Source of the DNA: Alteromonas sp. 1_MG-2023
GTDB taxonomy: Bacteria > Pseudomonadota > Gammaproteobacteria > Enterobacterales > Alteromonadaceae
DNA length: 64,000 nt
Direction of reading: 5' to 3'
Assembly: GCF_030547075.1 (NCBI RefSeq)
Contig: NZ_JAUOQH010000015.1
Location: 46,093 to 110,092 of the forward strand
The notes below the pieces were generated by a model, which was not told the origin of the DNA, made no database searches, and saw only the letters and a program-made list of their open reading frames with translations. Positions within the stretch are counted from its first letter, which is position 1. Each line of letters opens with the position of its first letter. Made by a program: the position numbers and the translations under genes. This document shows, in pieces, positions 20,557-29,836 of this stretch.

Positions 20557-23500
20557 TCAATCTTTCTCACAGTGTAAATTACTAAATACTGTACCTTTTC
20601 GCTCTTTATATTCTTCATCACCAATAAATTCTCTGCGCATATCTATCGCTTTTAAACGTGGCATAAAAACTAGGCGGTCACCACTGTTTAGAACCAACTG
20701 CTCATTTGACAATGGCACGTCACTTATAACTAAGAAGTCTGGCCCTCCATAACAGTATCGGTCTTTCCCTAATTCTATGAACTGTTGGAAGAATCCAACA
20801 TCCATGACTGGGTGCTGAGTATATTTTTGCAAAAAAATGACATTTTCAAGCTCAGAAACTAATGCAATTAAGGATAAATCAACGCGAGAAAGATCATTAG
20901 CCTGCATGGGGTGAAGACAGTTTTCATAGTCCCCCGGAGACACGACCGTAAGTCCCTTTATAGGTTCTCCCTTATTGATGTTGATTTGCTTAGAAATGTT
21001 ACACGTAAAACTTCCAGAAAGTGGAAGTTCAGATTCACCTAACCAATTTATTGAGACCTCGTGATAGTTATTAATATTTATCGGCTGTTCAATTAAATTC
21101 ATCAGGGGGGTTACAAACGACTTTTGAGCAGAAGAAAACCTTACGATCAATGGAGCATCTTTCCAACGGGACCCAAGTACTTTTTGTCGTCGCAAACCAG
21201 ACAATGAAGAAACAGCGTCGAATCCGTTCCTATCATGGGTAATGACGCTCAGTATATCGTTCACATACTGTCCCCATATTTTGACCATTGCGTTTGCACT
21301 ATCTACTCCAAATTGCTCATCAGTAATATTGAGCAATTTGCTGAACATACTGTTTATATAATTGAACGTGCCGTTTAGATAATAAAAAGCCAGAGATTTT
21401 TTACGTAATAAAGAGGAAACAATAAAGTCTCTCTGTTTTGCAATGAATTCATCAATATCTTCAAATGACTCAAACGAGGTATCTACTAAGTCAATTAGCG
21501 CATTTAGTTCTTCAATCAAACTGTCAGTACTATATTTAGTCGCAAACCCTTGCAAAAACCATTCATTGTGCTTTGATGTGAATGCGTGAGTTTCTAAAAC
21601 GTCTTTAGCGTGTTCTTTCATTTCAGGAGTAGATATGAGTAAAACATTTTCCTGCTTTAATGGGTTGGCACCAAGTATTCTAGCTCCATCATTTAGGTTA
21701 TATACTTCGCTACTATTTTTCGCAAACACCTGTTCTAGAACACTTTTCGAAACCTTAAATTCGTATTTAGTTTTCACCCAAGGCTTAAAGTTTCCTGGAA
21801 TAGCGAGTGACATCGAATGATTAGCCCCGTAATCGTAAACCTCTTTACCTTTGCCATCATAATATCCCGATGACTTAGAGTGGTGGTAAGTATCACTCAC
21901 GAATCCCATATCAGTTCCAAAGAGGTAGACCTGACTAAAACCTATTACATTTACGATGTCAGCAACAAAATTGGTAACGGTAGGATAAGAAAAATTTAAT
22001 GTCGCGAAAGCGTGATCTTTTTTAAGTTCAGTAAACGCCACGGTAGAAGCTTCACCTTGTTTAAAAGCCAATAGCGTTTGACCAAATAAAGAGGCAGCAT
22101 CGGGGTGAATTCCGTTGCAGCTTAATAGCGTTATTTGCCTAAGATAATCGTCATCATCTACTCTCGATAGCCAGTCAAATGTCGAACGATTAGTTTCAAT
22201 CTCTGCATGGTAATCGGGGCAAATTCCATGTCTGTGTAAAGCTTGAATTGCCGTACCACATGAAATTACAATAGCTTTATTGCTTTCCTCTTTTAGGGTA
22301 TCCATCAAATTATCTAACGAAGGCCCATTTCCTACGATAAAAACAGGCACGTCTAATACATCTATTGGTAAGGTGTTTTTTACACTCTTCTTTAAAAAAG
22401 GGACCTTGTCATTTAACGCCCATAATGTGTGAGATATACCATACTTAGCATTATCAAAATAATCGCCCATTGCGATAATTACCAATAACTGCTCTCTAAG
22501 CTGAGCAACTGCGTCAGTAAGCTTTCCATTCACATAGGCTTGGTAGAAAAAGGTATTTGCTAATACGTAGGGGCCTACCGATTGAAATTGCACTAATAAG
22601 TCGTTAGTAAGGTTAGAACCATCATCTCCAATATTTAAATAAAGACGCTTTTTACCTTCATCAAACGTTTCGATAATTTGGGACCAATCGATAGCATAGA
22701 GAGATGCATAGAAAAAGTCTTTGTTGGGTTCACATATGAAAAGCATCTCGACGTCATGAGCATCCATAAGCGCTTCAATACCATAACCGCTTGCAACACC
22801 GAACATGATTAGTGACTTAACTTTTTCAGGCAAAGTACTTTGCACTTCGTTAATGCCTTTTATAACCGACTCACACTCTTCTACCAATTGATAATGCAAG
22901 TAAGATTTAAGCTTTTTACCCGTGTAACTAAGTAATAAGCCATCTTTATTCGGCTTGTTTTTAAAAGCAGAAAAGCTTGTAATGGCCTCTTGTTTAGGAG
23001 AAATTGAAAACAAGGCTTCTGTGTTTTTATGATAAACACTTACCTCTCCTTTTTCGTCGGCGACGGGAACCCAAATTTTAGGCGTATAATCTGAATACTC
23101 TTCAAAAAGGTTAGGAAAATAGTGCTGTAAGGTCTTTAAGTTTTTTTCTTTTTTTTGTTCGTCTAAATAACCTGACTGCAATAAACTTTTATTTCTTAAA
23201 GGGGCCCATATAGGTAAGTAACTTTCATTCAGTGACTGCTTTTTTCGCCTAGGAACCCAATCACTCATATCTTTCCAGTTAGAAGAAAATAGTTTTTCTT
23301 CTAATTCATTGAAAACAGGTATATGAAAGTGTTTATAAAAAGATAATCGAGTTATACCAACATTGGCGATAAGTTCGTTCATATCACTAACAAAACTGGC
23401 TCCATCAGAGCCAATTTGTAAATATAGGGCTACATCATTTTGCTTAGCTATTTTAAGCAATTTTTGCCAATTGATGCTTGAAAGAGAGCAGACAAAATAG

Positions 23501-23934
23501 TCAACGTTAGGTTCGTATACCACTACGTGTTTATACTCTCCTGCAAGAACAATTTGCTCTAAGTGGTAACCTAAGCCCAAACCAAAATTAACAATCACAG
23601 AAGATGGATCAGCCACCTCATTGGTAAAATTTAGCGTTGAGGGTTTCGATAGATAGTCGTTGAAGTGTTCGATTATTTCGCGTTCAGGGTGCATTCCATA
23701 GAGCACCTGACCACTGTTGTAGTTCACTATATTCAGCTCACCAGATTTATTACATAAAAGTGTAGAAATCTTTGATTCATTTTCTCGAACAAGCTTTGTA
23801 AGACTTGGAATATAGCGATCTAATGCGCCGATACTCAAACGATAATTTTCTTTAATAGTAAAAGCTAGATCTTGCTCAACTTTTTGCTGTTTAGCCTCGT
23901 CTTTGTGAATGTGATATTGAATTTGCTGTAACAT
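20557..23934 (-). CDS. maf: Flagellin glycosyltransferase Maf, with duplicated N-terminal domain
   Basis: Maf (motility-associated factor) proteins transfer pseudaminic or legionaminic acid from CMP-sugar to Ser/Thr of flagellin. This one is 1125 aa, longer than most. The DUF115/MAF core starts near residue 528 (FIVGNGPSLD at 532-541, CPDYHAEIETN, YLFGTDMGF). Before it, two segments resemble each other: NFGLGLGYHLEQ / YEPNVDYFVCSL / LYLQIGSDG (about 113-178) and MFGVASGYGIEA / CEPNKDFFYASL / LYLNIGDDG (about 377-440). The gene sits 2 nt after a fliT-like gene in the flaG-fliD-fliS operon. Confidence 0.9.
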   Translation of the reverse strand: MLQQIQYHIHKDEAKQQKVEQDLAFTIKENYRLSIGALDRYIPSLTKLVRENESKISTLLCNKSGELNIVNYNSGQVLYGMHPEREIIEHFNDYLSKPSTLNFTNEVADPSSVIVNFGLGLGYHLEQIVLAGEYKHVVVYEPNVDYFVCSLSSINWQKLLKIAKQNDVALYLQIGSDGASFVSDMNELIANVGITRLSFYKHFHIPVFNELEEKLFSSNWKDMSDWVPRRKKQSLNESYLPIWAPLRNKSLLQSGYLDEQKKEKNLKTLQHYFPNLFEEYSDYTPKIWVPVADEKGEVSVYHKNTEALFSISPKQEAITSFSAFKNKPNKDGLLLSYTGKKLKSYLHYQLVEECESVIKGINEVQSTLPEKVKSLIMFGVASGYGIEALMDAHDVEMLFICEPNKDFFYASLYAIDWSQIIETFDEGKKRLYLNIGDDGSNLTNDLLVQFQSVGPYVLANTFFYQAYVNGKLTDAVAQLREQLLVIIAMGDYFDNAKYGISHTLWALNDKVPFLKKSVKNTLPIDVLDVPVFIVGNGPSLDNLMDTLKEESNKAIVISCGTAIQALHRHGICPDYHAEIETNRSTFDWLSRVDDDDYLRQITLLSCNGIHPDAASLFGQTLLAFKQGEASTVAFTELKKDHAFATLNFSYPTVTNFVADIVNVIGFSQVYLFGTDMGFVSDTYHHSKSSGYYDGKGKEVYDYGANHSMSLAIPGNFKPWVKTKYEFKVSKSVLEQVFAKNSSEVYNLNDGARILGANPLKQENVLLISTPEMKEHAKDVLETHAFTSKHNEWFLQGFATKYSTDSLIEELNALIDLVDTSFESFEDIDEFIAKQRDFIVSSLLRKKSLAFYYLNGTFNYINSMFSKLLNITDEQFGVDSANAMVKIWGQYVNDILSVITHDRNGFDAVSSLSGLRRQKVLGSRWKDAPLIVRFSSAQKSFVTPLMNLIEQPININNYHEVSINWLGESELPLSGSFTCNISKQININKGEPIKGLTVVSPGDYENCLHPMQANDLSRVDLSLIALVSELENVIFLQKYTQHPVMDVGFFQQFIELGKDRYCYGGPDFLVISDVPLSNEQLVLNSGDRLVFMPRLKAIDMRREFIGDEEYKERKGTVFSNLHCEKD

Positions 23935-23936
23935 GA

Positions 23937-24251
23937 TTATTTATATTTCTTCACTGCTGCGCGGCCTCTAGAGAATTTAAATGCCTCTTCCTTAGCATTA
24001 TCAAGCAAACCTTGCGCCAGCTCTTCGAGCTTTTGATTTATAATCATTTCTTTTTGAGCAAAGACTTTTCTTTCAGCGTCATTTAAGCGTTTAAGTTCAC
24101 GTATTACGACTTTATGGCGCAGAGCAATTAGGGATTGAAAATCGGAGGTCGAAAAATCACTGTTTTCGAGTAACAAGCAAGCAGACAACTTGGCATTGAC
24201 TGCTTGAAGAAAAAGAGGTGTATTTGTATGGCTAAGTATCGAATTCTTCAC
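23937..24251 (-). CDS. FliT-like small protein (putative flagellar chaperone)
   Basis: 104 aa, starting with GTG that overlaps the fliS stop (GTGA). It is helical and rich in Lys/Glu, with a long predicted coiled coil at about residues 40-85. Position after fliS matches fliT in enterics and flaI in Vibrio, which encode FliD chaperones. Sequence similarity to FliT is not obvious by eye, so the name rests on context, size and helical make-up. Confidence 0.6.
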   Translation of the reverse strand: MKNSILSHTNTPLFLQAVNAKLSACLLLENSDFSTSDFQSLIALRHKVVIRELKRLNDAERKVFAQKEMIINQKLEELAQGLLDNAKEEAFKFSRGRAAVKKYK

Positions 24252-24676
24252 ACAGCTTGTCGTTTTTGACGCTGAGCTTCATAGGCTTCCTGTTTGGCCT
24301 CTTCAGGAATTTGCACCCAAGCGTCCCGAATGGGAGTTAATAGGCTAGACACTTCATCGAGTAACTTCAAGTCATTATTAACGTGTGCATCGTTTAACCT
24401 TTGCACCATGTAATCGTACAAAGCAAACATGTTTTCTGCAACTTCACCCCCAACCTCTAAATCTAAGGTATCTCTCAGGTGCATCAAAATGGCACTCGAC
24501 TTAGAAATAAAGTCAGCTTTAGTAACAAGATCTTTTCGTTCCATTGCACCTTTGGCGTAGGCAATACGATCTAGTGCGCCTTGAAGTAGCATGAGCGTAA
24601 GCTTATGCGGATCTGCAGACGCTATGTCTTGCTTTAGATTACCTTTACGGTACGCGTTAATGCCTTTAAGTGCCAT
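24248..24676 (-). CDS. fliS: Flagellin chaperone FliS
   Basis: FliS binds newly made flagellin in the cytoplasm and stops early polymerisation. The product is 142 aa, a typical length, opening MALKGINAYRKGNLKQDIAS with the family features AYRK, DPHKLTLMLLQGALDRI and LHLRDTLDLEVGGEVAENM-like helices. It lies 18 nt after fliD, and its stop overlaps the next gene. Confidence 0.95.
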   Translation of the reverse strand: MALKGINAYRKGNLKQDIASADPHKLTLMLLQGALDRIAYAKGAMERKDLVTKADFISKSSAILMHLRDTLDLEVGGEVAENMFALYDYMVQRLNDAHVNNDLKLLDEVSSLLTPIRDAWVQIPEEAKQEAYEAQRQKRQAV

Positions 24677-24694
24677 AATATCTCCAAAAACTTC

Positions 24695-26128
24695 TTAGCC
24701 TAGTGAAGCAAGTAATGCTGAACTAGTCTGGTTGAGCTGAGCCACGGTTTGGTCTAAGTTTAAATACTTATCACGTAATATTTCTTCGTAGTTAAGCATT
24801 CTTAATTCCAGCGTTTCTCGCTCGTCGTACAAATCATCTCTATCTTCTTTTGCTGCGGTCTCGCGCAAAGTAATCAAACCACTGTATGAAGTATACTGAT
24901 TAGCAAATTCATACAGCCTTACGGCAATACCTTCTTCACTGTCGGTAAATAACGATGCAATTTCATCAAAATTATCTTCTAGGGCATCTTCTAAGCGGTC
25001 TTCACCTGAGCCTAAGCCGTAGTCATTTGTACCTATCTCTAGCTTACCATCATCATCGAATTCAATACCCAGCTGAAATAACCCGCCAAGAGCAGATGAG
25101 CTCACGCTGTCACCAACAATACTGGCTAAACCCGACTGAATTCCGCGAAGTAAAGAATCGCCAGCTAATGCGCCATCTTCTTCTAATTCTGATTCACCGT
25201 AACTAGTCAGCAAACCTATTTCATCAATAAGACTGTTGTAGTTGTCAACGAAATCACGAATCTTTTTATCTAGCCCTTCTTTGTCGTAACCAATATCAAG
25301 TGACGTAGCTAAAAATTCTCCTGCTGCGTCTTTAGGAGAAATTTCATTTACTTCAAAAGACACATTTTGAATTGTATTCTCAAACTCGTTTGATTCACTC
25401 TCGACACGAATACCATCAATGTACGCTATCGCGTTTCGCGCCGATTCTATATTGGCAGTATCAATGCTAGTTGTGCCTCCGGCTGTTGATAATCTATCTA
25501 ACTCAGCATTTCCGGTATCGTTAGTTATTACTAAATCGTTTCCGTTGCCCGTTTCACTTGAACTAAACACTAAGCGCGGGCCGGCGGATGTACCTGTATC
25601 TATGATATTCGCGGTTACACCAAAGTTATCATCGGCGGCGTTTATTTGCTCTCGTAACGCAGTTAATGATGTTCCAGCTGTAATATCAATAGTAAAGCTA
25701 TTCGTGCCACCAACATCAAAGGTTAACGACCCAGTACCTGATGTTAAAACTGCATCCGAGCTAGATGTAAAAGCGCCTTCATCGGTAGTAATTCGACTAC
25801 CGGACGCGAGCTCTTCTACAACAATTTCGTATGAACCACGAAGGGCTGAGTTCGAAGCTTCGGCAGAAAGCACGTCGTCATCTTCTGTCGGATTATTTAT
25901 CGTTGGTTCACGGCCGTTAATATCAACGTCGCTGCGTAAGTCATCAACCGTATCTTTAAAATCTGAGAACTTTGACTTTATCTGACCTAAACCAGAAATC
26001 TCCGCTTCAATTTGCTCTTCTTTTTCGTTCAAACGCTCTTCTTTGGGCGCTCGCTCAGCTTCAAGAAGTTGTTGTACGAGGTCATCCAGGGCTAACCCTG
26101 AACCTACACCTAGAGATTGAATTGTCAT
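24695..26128 (-). CDS. fliD: Flagellar filament cap protein FliD
   Basis: FliD caps the growing filament and folds flagellin at the tip. The product is 477 aa. The N-terminal motif SLGVGSGLALDDLVQQLLEAE and the C-terminal coiled coil (LRETAAKEDRDDLYDERETLE and on to LNQTSSALLASLG) are those of FliD; the middle is a Ser/Thr/Asp-rich variable region. GAGG lies 6 nt before the ATG. It sits 11 nt after flaG. Confidence 0.95.
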   Translation of the reverse strand: MTIQSLGVGSGLALDDLVQQLLEAERAPKEERLNEKEEQIEAEISGLGQIKSKFSDFKDTVDDLRSDVDINGREPTINNPTEDDDVLSAEASNSALRGSYEIVVEELASGSRITTDEGAFTSSSDAVLTSGTGSLTFDVGGTNSFTIDITAGTSLTALREQINAADDNFGVTANIIDTGTSAGPRLVFSSSETGNGNDLVITNDTGNAELDRLSTAGGTTSIDTANIESARNAIAYIDGIRVESESNEFENTIQNVSFEVNEISPKDAAGEFLATSLDIGYDKEGLDKKIRDFVDNYNSLIDEIGLLTSYGESELEEDGALAGDSLLRGIQSGLASIVGDSVSSSALGGLFQLGIEFDDDGKLEIGTNDYGLGSGEDRLEDALEDNFDEIASLFTDSEEGIAVRLYEFANQYTSYSGLITLRETAAKEDRDDLYDERETLELRMLNYEEILRDKYLNLDQTVAQLNQTSSALLASLG

Positions 26129-26139
26129 ACGTTACCTCA

Positions 26140-26622
26140 TTAGATACGATTGTTTACGAACAAACCGATACTATCACCAACATCTTGCTGCAAATCTTGA
26201 ATACGCTCGGCAATTGCTAACACTTCTTCGGAAGGAATTTGCCGTATAACGTCACCTGATTGCGAATCTTTTACCGTAACCACAGAACGTTCTGTTTCTT
26301 CATCAATAGAAAAAGCTAAATTTCTATTTTGTACTTGCAAAAACGACTCTACTTCACTTAACGCTTCCGCTAATTGTCTTTGATCCGGCGAACTAGTATC
26401 AGTATCGGCCGCCGAATCAGTTTCTTGAGATATTATTTGTCCAGCCTGGTTCTGTTGAAGCGGCGTATTACTATTACTACCTTGGGTATTATCATTTGTA
26501 TGATTCGCTACGATGCCTTCAGCATTATTAACGCTTACGGGTGACGGTTTACTTTCAGGCGTAGTAGATAAATAAGCTTGAGATGCAAAAGCTTGACCAA
26601 CTTGATTATTTGCAATTTCCAC
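26140..26622 (-). CDS. flaG: Flagellar protein FlaG
   Basis: FlaG is linked to control of filament length or attachment in polar flagellates. I choose the GTG at 26622 (160 aa): AAGGAG lies about 9 nt upstream and the product then opens with EIANNQVGQAFASQ. A longer upstream frame would read through the fla1 terminator. The first 90 residues are low complexity; the last 70 hold the FlaG domain (SEVESFLQVQNRNLAFSID, VTVKDSQSGDVIRQIPSEEVL). It is the first gene of the flaG-fliD-fliS-maf operon. Confidence 0.9.
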   Translation of the reverse strand: MEIANNQVGQAFASQAYLSTTPESKPSPVSVNNAEGIVANHTNDNTQGSNSNTPLQQNQAGQIISQETDSAADTDTSSPDQRQLAEALSEVESFLQVQNRNLAFSIDEETERSVVTVKDSQSGDVIRQIPSEEVLAIAERIQDLQQDVGDSIGLFVNNRI

Positions 26623-26649
26623 GACGTTATTCTCCTTTTGAAACGACAA

Positions 26650-26682
26650 AACGGGCCCTTGCACAAAAAGCAAGCACCCGTT
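26650..26682 (-). terminator. Terminator after flagellin gene 1
   Basis: The stem AACGGG..CTTGC / GCAAG..CCCGTT has a 7-nt loop and a small internal mismatch. On the minus strand it is followed by TTGTCGTTTC. It lies 44 nt after the fla1 stop and before flaG. Confidence 0.75.
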
Positions 26683-26725
26683 ACATTCCAACTAAGGTAT
26701 AGTTATTATAGTATAGCTTTAGAGC

Positions 26726-27565
26726 CTACCCAAGCAACGAAAGCGCGGTTTGAGGGCGCTGATTTGCTTGGCTTAGCACGGAAACAGATGCTTGCTGTAA
26801 TATTTGATTACGAGTCAATTCGGCTGTTTCTGATGCAAAATCAGTATCACGAATTTGCGAGCGAGCAGAAGACAAGTTTTCACTAATATTACTCAAGTTT
26901 CTAATCGTAGACTGGAAACGGTTTTGAAGCGCACCTAGGTCGGCACGAACCGCACCGATACCTGAAATCGCTGCATCAATATCAGTTAGTAGAGCAGATG
27001 CTCCCGACGCTGTAGCAACACTATTCTCAGTGATCCCCAACCCGGTAGCGCTGAAGCCACTGATTGAACCTAGGTTTGTCGATGACAGATTAACAGAAAT
27101 AGTCTGACCTGCATTTGCCCCAACGAGGAAAGATGCCGAAAAGCTACCGTTTAGAAGTGTTACATTACCGAATTGCGTATCGGTCGCGATTCGAGAAATC
27201 TCCGTTCTAAGCGCAGACACTTCTTTTTGAAGCGCCAATCTATCGGCTGATGAATTAATACCGTTTTGAGATTGAATCGAAAGAGTACGAATACGCTGTA
27301 AGCTGGTTGTTACCTCGCTTAATGCGCCTTCGGCAGTTTGCGATAATGAAATTGCATCATTTGCATTTCGCACCGCTTGGTTCAAGCCTTCAACTTGAGA
27401 CGTTAGACGGTCTGAAATTTGAAGACCTGCCGCATCATCTGCAGCACTATTAATTCGAAAACCTGAAGACAATCTTTCATAAGATGTACTCAAGTTATTA
27501 CCCACGTCAAAAAGCTGACGTTGAGCATTTAAAGAAGACACATTGGTGTTTACAAATAAAGACAT
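26726..27565 (-). CDS. Flagellin (copy 1)
   Basis: This is a structural subunit of the filament. It has 279 aa with the standard opening LFVNTNVSSLNAQRQLFDVG, the D1 motifs RLSSGFRINSAADDAAGLQI and RIRTLSIQSQNG, and the C-terminal ALQNRFQSTIRNLSN and QANQRPQTALSLLG. It is a short flagellin with only about 90 residues of variable middle. A perfect AGGAGG lies before the ATG, and a sigma-28 promoter lies about 130 nt upstream. It is less similar to copies 2 and 3 than they are to each other. Confidence 0.96.
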   Translation of the reverse strand: MSLFVNTNVSSLNAQRQLFDVGNNLSTSYERLSSGFRINSAADDAAGLQISDRLTSQVEGLNQAVRNANDAISLSQTAEGALSEVTTSLQRIRTLSIQSQNGINSSADRLALQKEVSALRTEISRIATDTQFGNVTLLNGSFSASFLVGANAGQTISVNLSSTNLGSISGFSATGLGITENSVATASGASALLTDIDAAISGIGAVRADLGALQNRFQSTIRNLSNISENLSSARSQIRDTDFASETAELTRNQILQQASVSVLSQANQRPQTALSLLG

Positions 27566-27692
27566 TAGATAACCTCCTGCGGAATTAATGACAGCTGTGC
27601 TAACATCAATTCCTTCCAGTTCAAATTAGCTGGGTCACTACTCCCTGCTAATTTCCTCATATAAAGTAAATTACATTACCCCTCAACAATAG

Positions 27693-27719
27693 GTATCGGC
27701 CAAGTCTTTAGCTTCTTTA
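27693..27719 (-). promoter_or_regulatory. Sigma-28 promoter of flagellin copy 1
   Basis: On the minus strand: TAAA, exactly 15 nt, GCCGATAC; only the last base differs from consensus GCCGATAA. It predicts a leader of about 120 nt. Confidence 0.88.
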
Positions 27720-28082
27720 GTTTTTTTTGTGTTTATTTTTATTTCCATTCACCATCCGACAAAATATAAATCTAAATAACTGAAATAAAACAACTTTTAA
27801 TAGGTGGCTTTATTTACAATGATTTGCAAGTTTTACCCAGATGTACGCGAAAAAAGGCATTCGTGAATAGGAAAATGGATCTCCACTTATAAATGGAACT
27901 TACAAATAGGATTGATTACTTGAAACGAAGAATAGAGATTAATTTAGTAATGCTGAGATATGGATTTCGATAATAGACTTTAGGTTTAGATACTTGGCAT
28001 GAAAGGTGCTTTTATTAAATTGAACTATTGATGTTGCTCAAGTTAATAGTCTGAAATTTGGCGGGATGTGTCGGCATAAAAT

Positions 28083-28111
28083 AAAAAAGGCCGAGACATT
28101 AAATCTCGGCC
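28083..28111 (-). terminator. Terminator after flagellin copy 2
   Basis: Perfect 8-bp stem GGCCGAGA / TCTCGGCC with a 7-nt loop. On the minus strand it is followed by six T and ATTTT. It lies about 210 nt after the fla2 stop, so fla2 mRNA has a long 3' tail. Confidence 0.9.
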
Positions 28112-28239
28112 AATTTGCCCACGTTAGGAGATGAGCAAATTCAGTTCTAGTCGGCTGGCAGGGTTTTAGTAGAATAAACTGGCCTCTCAACCAACCCTTC
28201 TACACTCTCAGTCCTGTTAGTCGGCGCTTTCTCAAAGGG

Positions 28240-28262
28240 GGCGGCCTTTTTACAAGGCCGCC
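28240..28262. other. GC-rich hairpin in the 3' region of flagellin copy 2
   Basis: GGCGGCC / GGCCGCC, 7 bp, loop 9 nt, without a T-tract in either direction. It lies between the fla2 stop and its terminator and could stabilise the mRNA 3' end. Confidence 0.5.
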
Positions 28263-28320
28263 ATTCCTTCTCTTCGGGGATGGCCTCTCAATTCCTTCCC
28301 AAATTAAACGCTTTTATAAC

Positions 28321-29166
28321 TTACTGTAGTAATGATAATGCAGCTTGCGGACGCTGGTTAGCCTGGGCAAGTACGGTAGTGCTTGCTTGTTGTAAAATTT
28401 GATTCCGGCTTAGTTCTGCCGTTTCGGTGGCAAAATCTGTATCTTTGATTTGCGATCTTGCCGCTGATACATTTTCAGAAATGTTACTTAAATTTCTGAT
28501 AGTAGATTGAAAGCGGTTTTGAAGCGCACCTAAATCTGCACGAAGACCACCCATTGCTGATATAGCAGTATCAACAGCAGTTAGAAGCCCTGAAGCTCCC
28601 TCAGGTGTTAATACATTATCATCTAAAATATTTAGACCTGTAGCGCTAAACCCATCAATTCCGGCTCTAGCTAACGCTGGCGTAGATAAGTTAACTGAAA
28701 TAGTTTGTCCCGCGTTCGCACCCACCAAAAACTTGGCTGAGAAATCACCTGAAAGTACTTCAACACCAGCAAACTGCGTTGTAGTAGCAATACGAGAAAT
28801 TTCGGCTCTTAATGCAGATACTTCTTTCTGCAACGCTAAACGGTCTGCAGAAGAGTTAATTCCGTTTTGAGATTGGATAGCAAGGGTTCGAATTCGCTGT
28901 AAAGCAGTAGTCGTTTCTTGCATAGCACCTTCTGCTGTTTGAGCAAGAGAAATACCGTCGTTTGCGTTTCGCACTGCTTGGTTCAAACCTTGAATTTGAG
29001 ACGTCATACGGTCAGTAATCTGCAAGCCAGCTGCATCATCAGCTGCACTATTAATTCTAAAACCTGACGATAAACGTTCAAAAGCTGTGTTTAGGTTGTT
29101 ACCTGTGTTGAACAGTTGACGCTGTGCGTTCAACGATGAAATATTTGTATTTACGAATAGACTCAT
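28321..29166 (-). CDS. Flagellin (copy 2)
   Basis: 281 aa with the opening LFVNTNISSLNAQRQLFNTG, the D1 motif RLSSGFRINSAADDAAGLQI, and the end QANQRPQAALSLLQ. The middle segment (VEVLSGDFSAKFLVGANAGQ and NILDDNVLTPEGASGLL) is very close to copy 3, so the two arose by a duplication more recent than the split from copy 1. The ATG is preceded by GGAGA. The last residue is Gln where the others have Gly. The upstream sigma-28 candidate is about 280 nt away. Confidence 0.96.
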   Translation of the reverse strand: MSLFVNTNISSLNAQRQLFNTGNNLNTAFERLSSGFRINSAADDAAGLQITDRMTSQIQGLNQAVRNANDGISLAQTAEGAMQETTTALQRIRTLAIQSQNGINSSADRLALQKEVSALRAEISRIATTTQFAGVEVLSGDFSAKFLVGANAGQTISVNLSTPALARAGIDGFSATGLNILDDNVLTPEGASGLLTAVDTAISAMGGLRADLGALQNRFQSTIRNLSNISENVSAARSQIKDTDFATETAELSRNQILQQASTTVLAQANQRPQAALSLLQ

Positions 29167-29318
29167 GAGAGGTCTCCTAACTAGTTTAAGTTTGCGCTAT
29201 TGCTTTTCTTATTTGCGCGAGTTAATTAATATTTTGGCATAGCTTGTGCTTCTTTAAATCGTTAGAGTGAAAACTCTGACGCTTTAACGGGTCACTCCCG
29301 ATGAAGCATGTAATACAC

Positions 29319-29336
29319 AGAGAAGGTATCTTCTCT
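29319..29336 (-). other. Hairpin in the leader of flagellin copy 2
   Basis: AGAGAAG / CTTCTCT, 7 bp with a 4-nt loop, midway in the predicted 270-nt leader. A smaller stem (AGAGT / ACTCT) lies at about 29264-29277, and GCTGACTG near 29335-29345 can pair with CAGTCAGC near 29404-29412. This suggests a folded 5' leader. Confidence 0.45.
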
Positions 29337-29444
29337 TTTGCTGACTGACGGGTTTGATGTTCCAGACCTCAAACCTCTCACTACCTCCTGGCTTCATTCT
29401 CGCCAGTCAGCAGCTTTAAACACTCATTCAGCAAACTTAACTCT

Positions 29445-29472
29445 TTATCGACTTACCCCACCATTTCCTTTA
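29445..29472 (-). promoter_or_regulatory. Sigma-28 promoter candidate of flagellin copy 2
   Basis: On the minus strand: TAAA, 16 nt, GTCGATAA (one mismatch and one extra spacer base against TAAA-N15-GCCGATAA). It is the only sigma-28-like site found between fla2 and the fla3 terminator. Confidence 0.6.
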
Positions 29473-29720
29473 GAACTTTTTGAAATGATTTTTAAAGCTT
29501 CAACTCACTGATTAAAATCAAATAAACTAAAACTGGCAAACAAATAAAACATCTTATCGAGCACATAAAACAACTTTCAACTGCAACTTTTAGGTGCTTA
29601 AGGAAAGGAATTAACATTTACCTCCCCTTTGTTATAGTTATCGTACGTGCCATTCATTTCCTTTAGCTTTATTTGCTATTAATTTGTATTTTATTTGTCA
29701 GTTGTACTCTCGAAAACAAC

Positions 29721-29753
29721 AAAAAAAAGGCCGATTAAATAATCGGCCTTTTT
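29721..29753 (-). terminator. Terminator after flagellin copy 3
   Basis: 8-bp stem GGCCGATT / AATCGGCC with a 4-nt loop. It has eight A on one side and five T on the other, so it works on the minus strand and possibly both. It lies about 85 nt after the fla3 stop. Confidence 0.9.
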
Positions 29754-29836
29754 ATATATTGTTTTACAACACTTTTTTAAGACTTGAGGTTCACTACCCC
29801 CTAGCTTCAATCTCGCGTAAATAGCTTATTAAACTA

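Larger units (their letters stand above)
27566..28320. other. Intergenic region between flagellin copies 1 and 2
   Basis: 755 bp without a convincing gene. It holds the fla1 leader and sigma-28 promoter (to 27719), an AT-rich spacer (about 27720-28080) in which I see no signal, the fla2 terminator (28083-28111), a 7-bp GC hairpin (28240-28262) and short sequences shared with the leader of fla3 (CTACACTCTCAGTCC near 28200). Confidence 0.75.
29167..29836. other. Intergenic region between flagellin copies 2 and 3
   Basis: 670 bp with no convincing gene. It holds the long fla2 leader with several inverted repeats, the sigma-28 candidate (29445-29472), an AT-rich spacer and the fla3 terminator (29721-29753). 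A segment near 29381-29406 (TCACTACCTCCTGGCTTCAT) is repeated with changes near 29790-29815, just after fla3. Confidence 0.75.
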
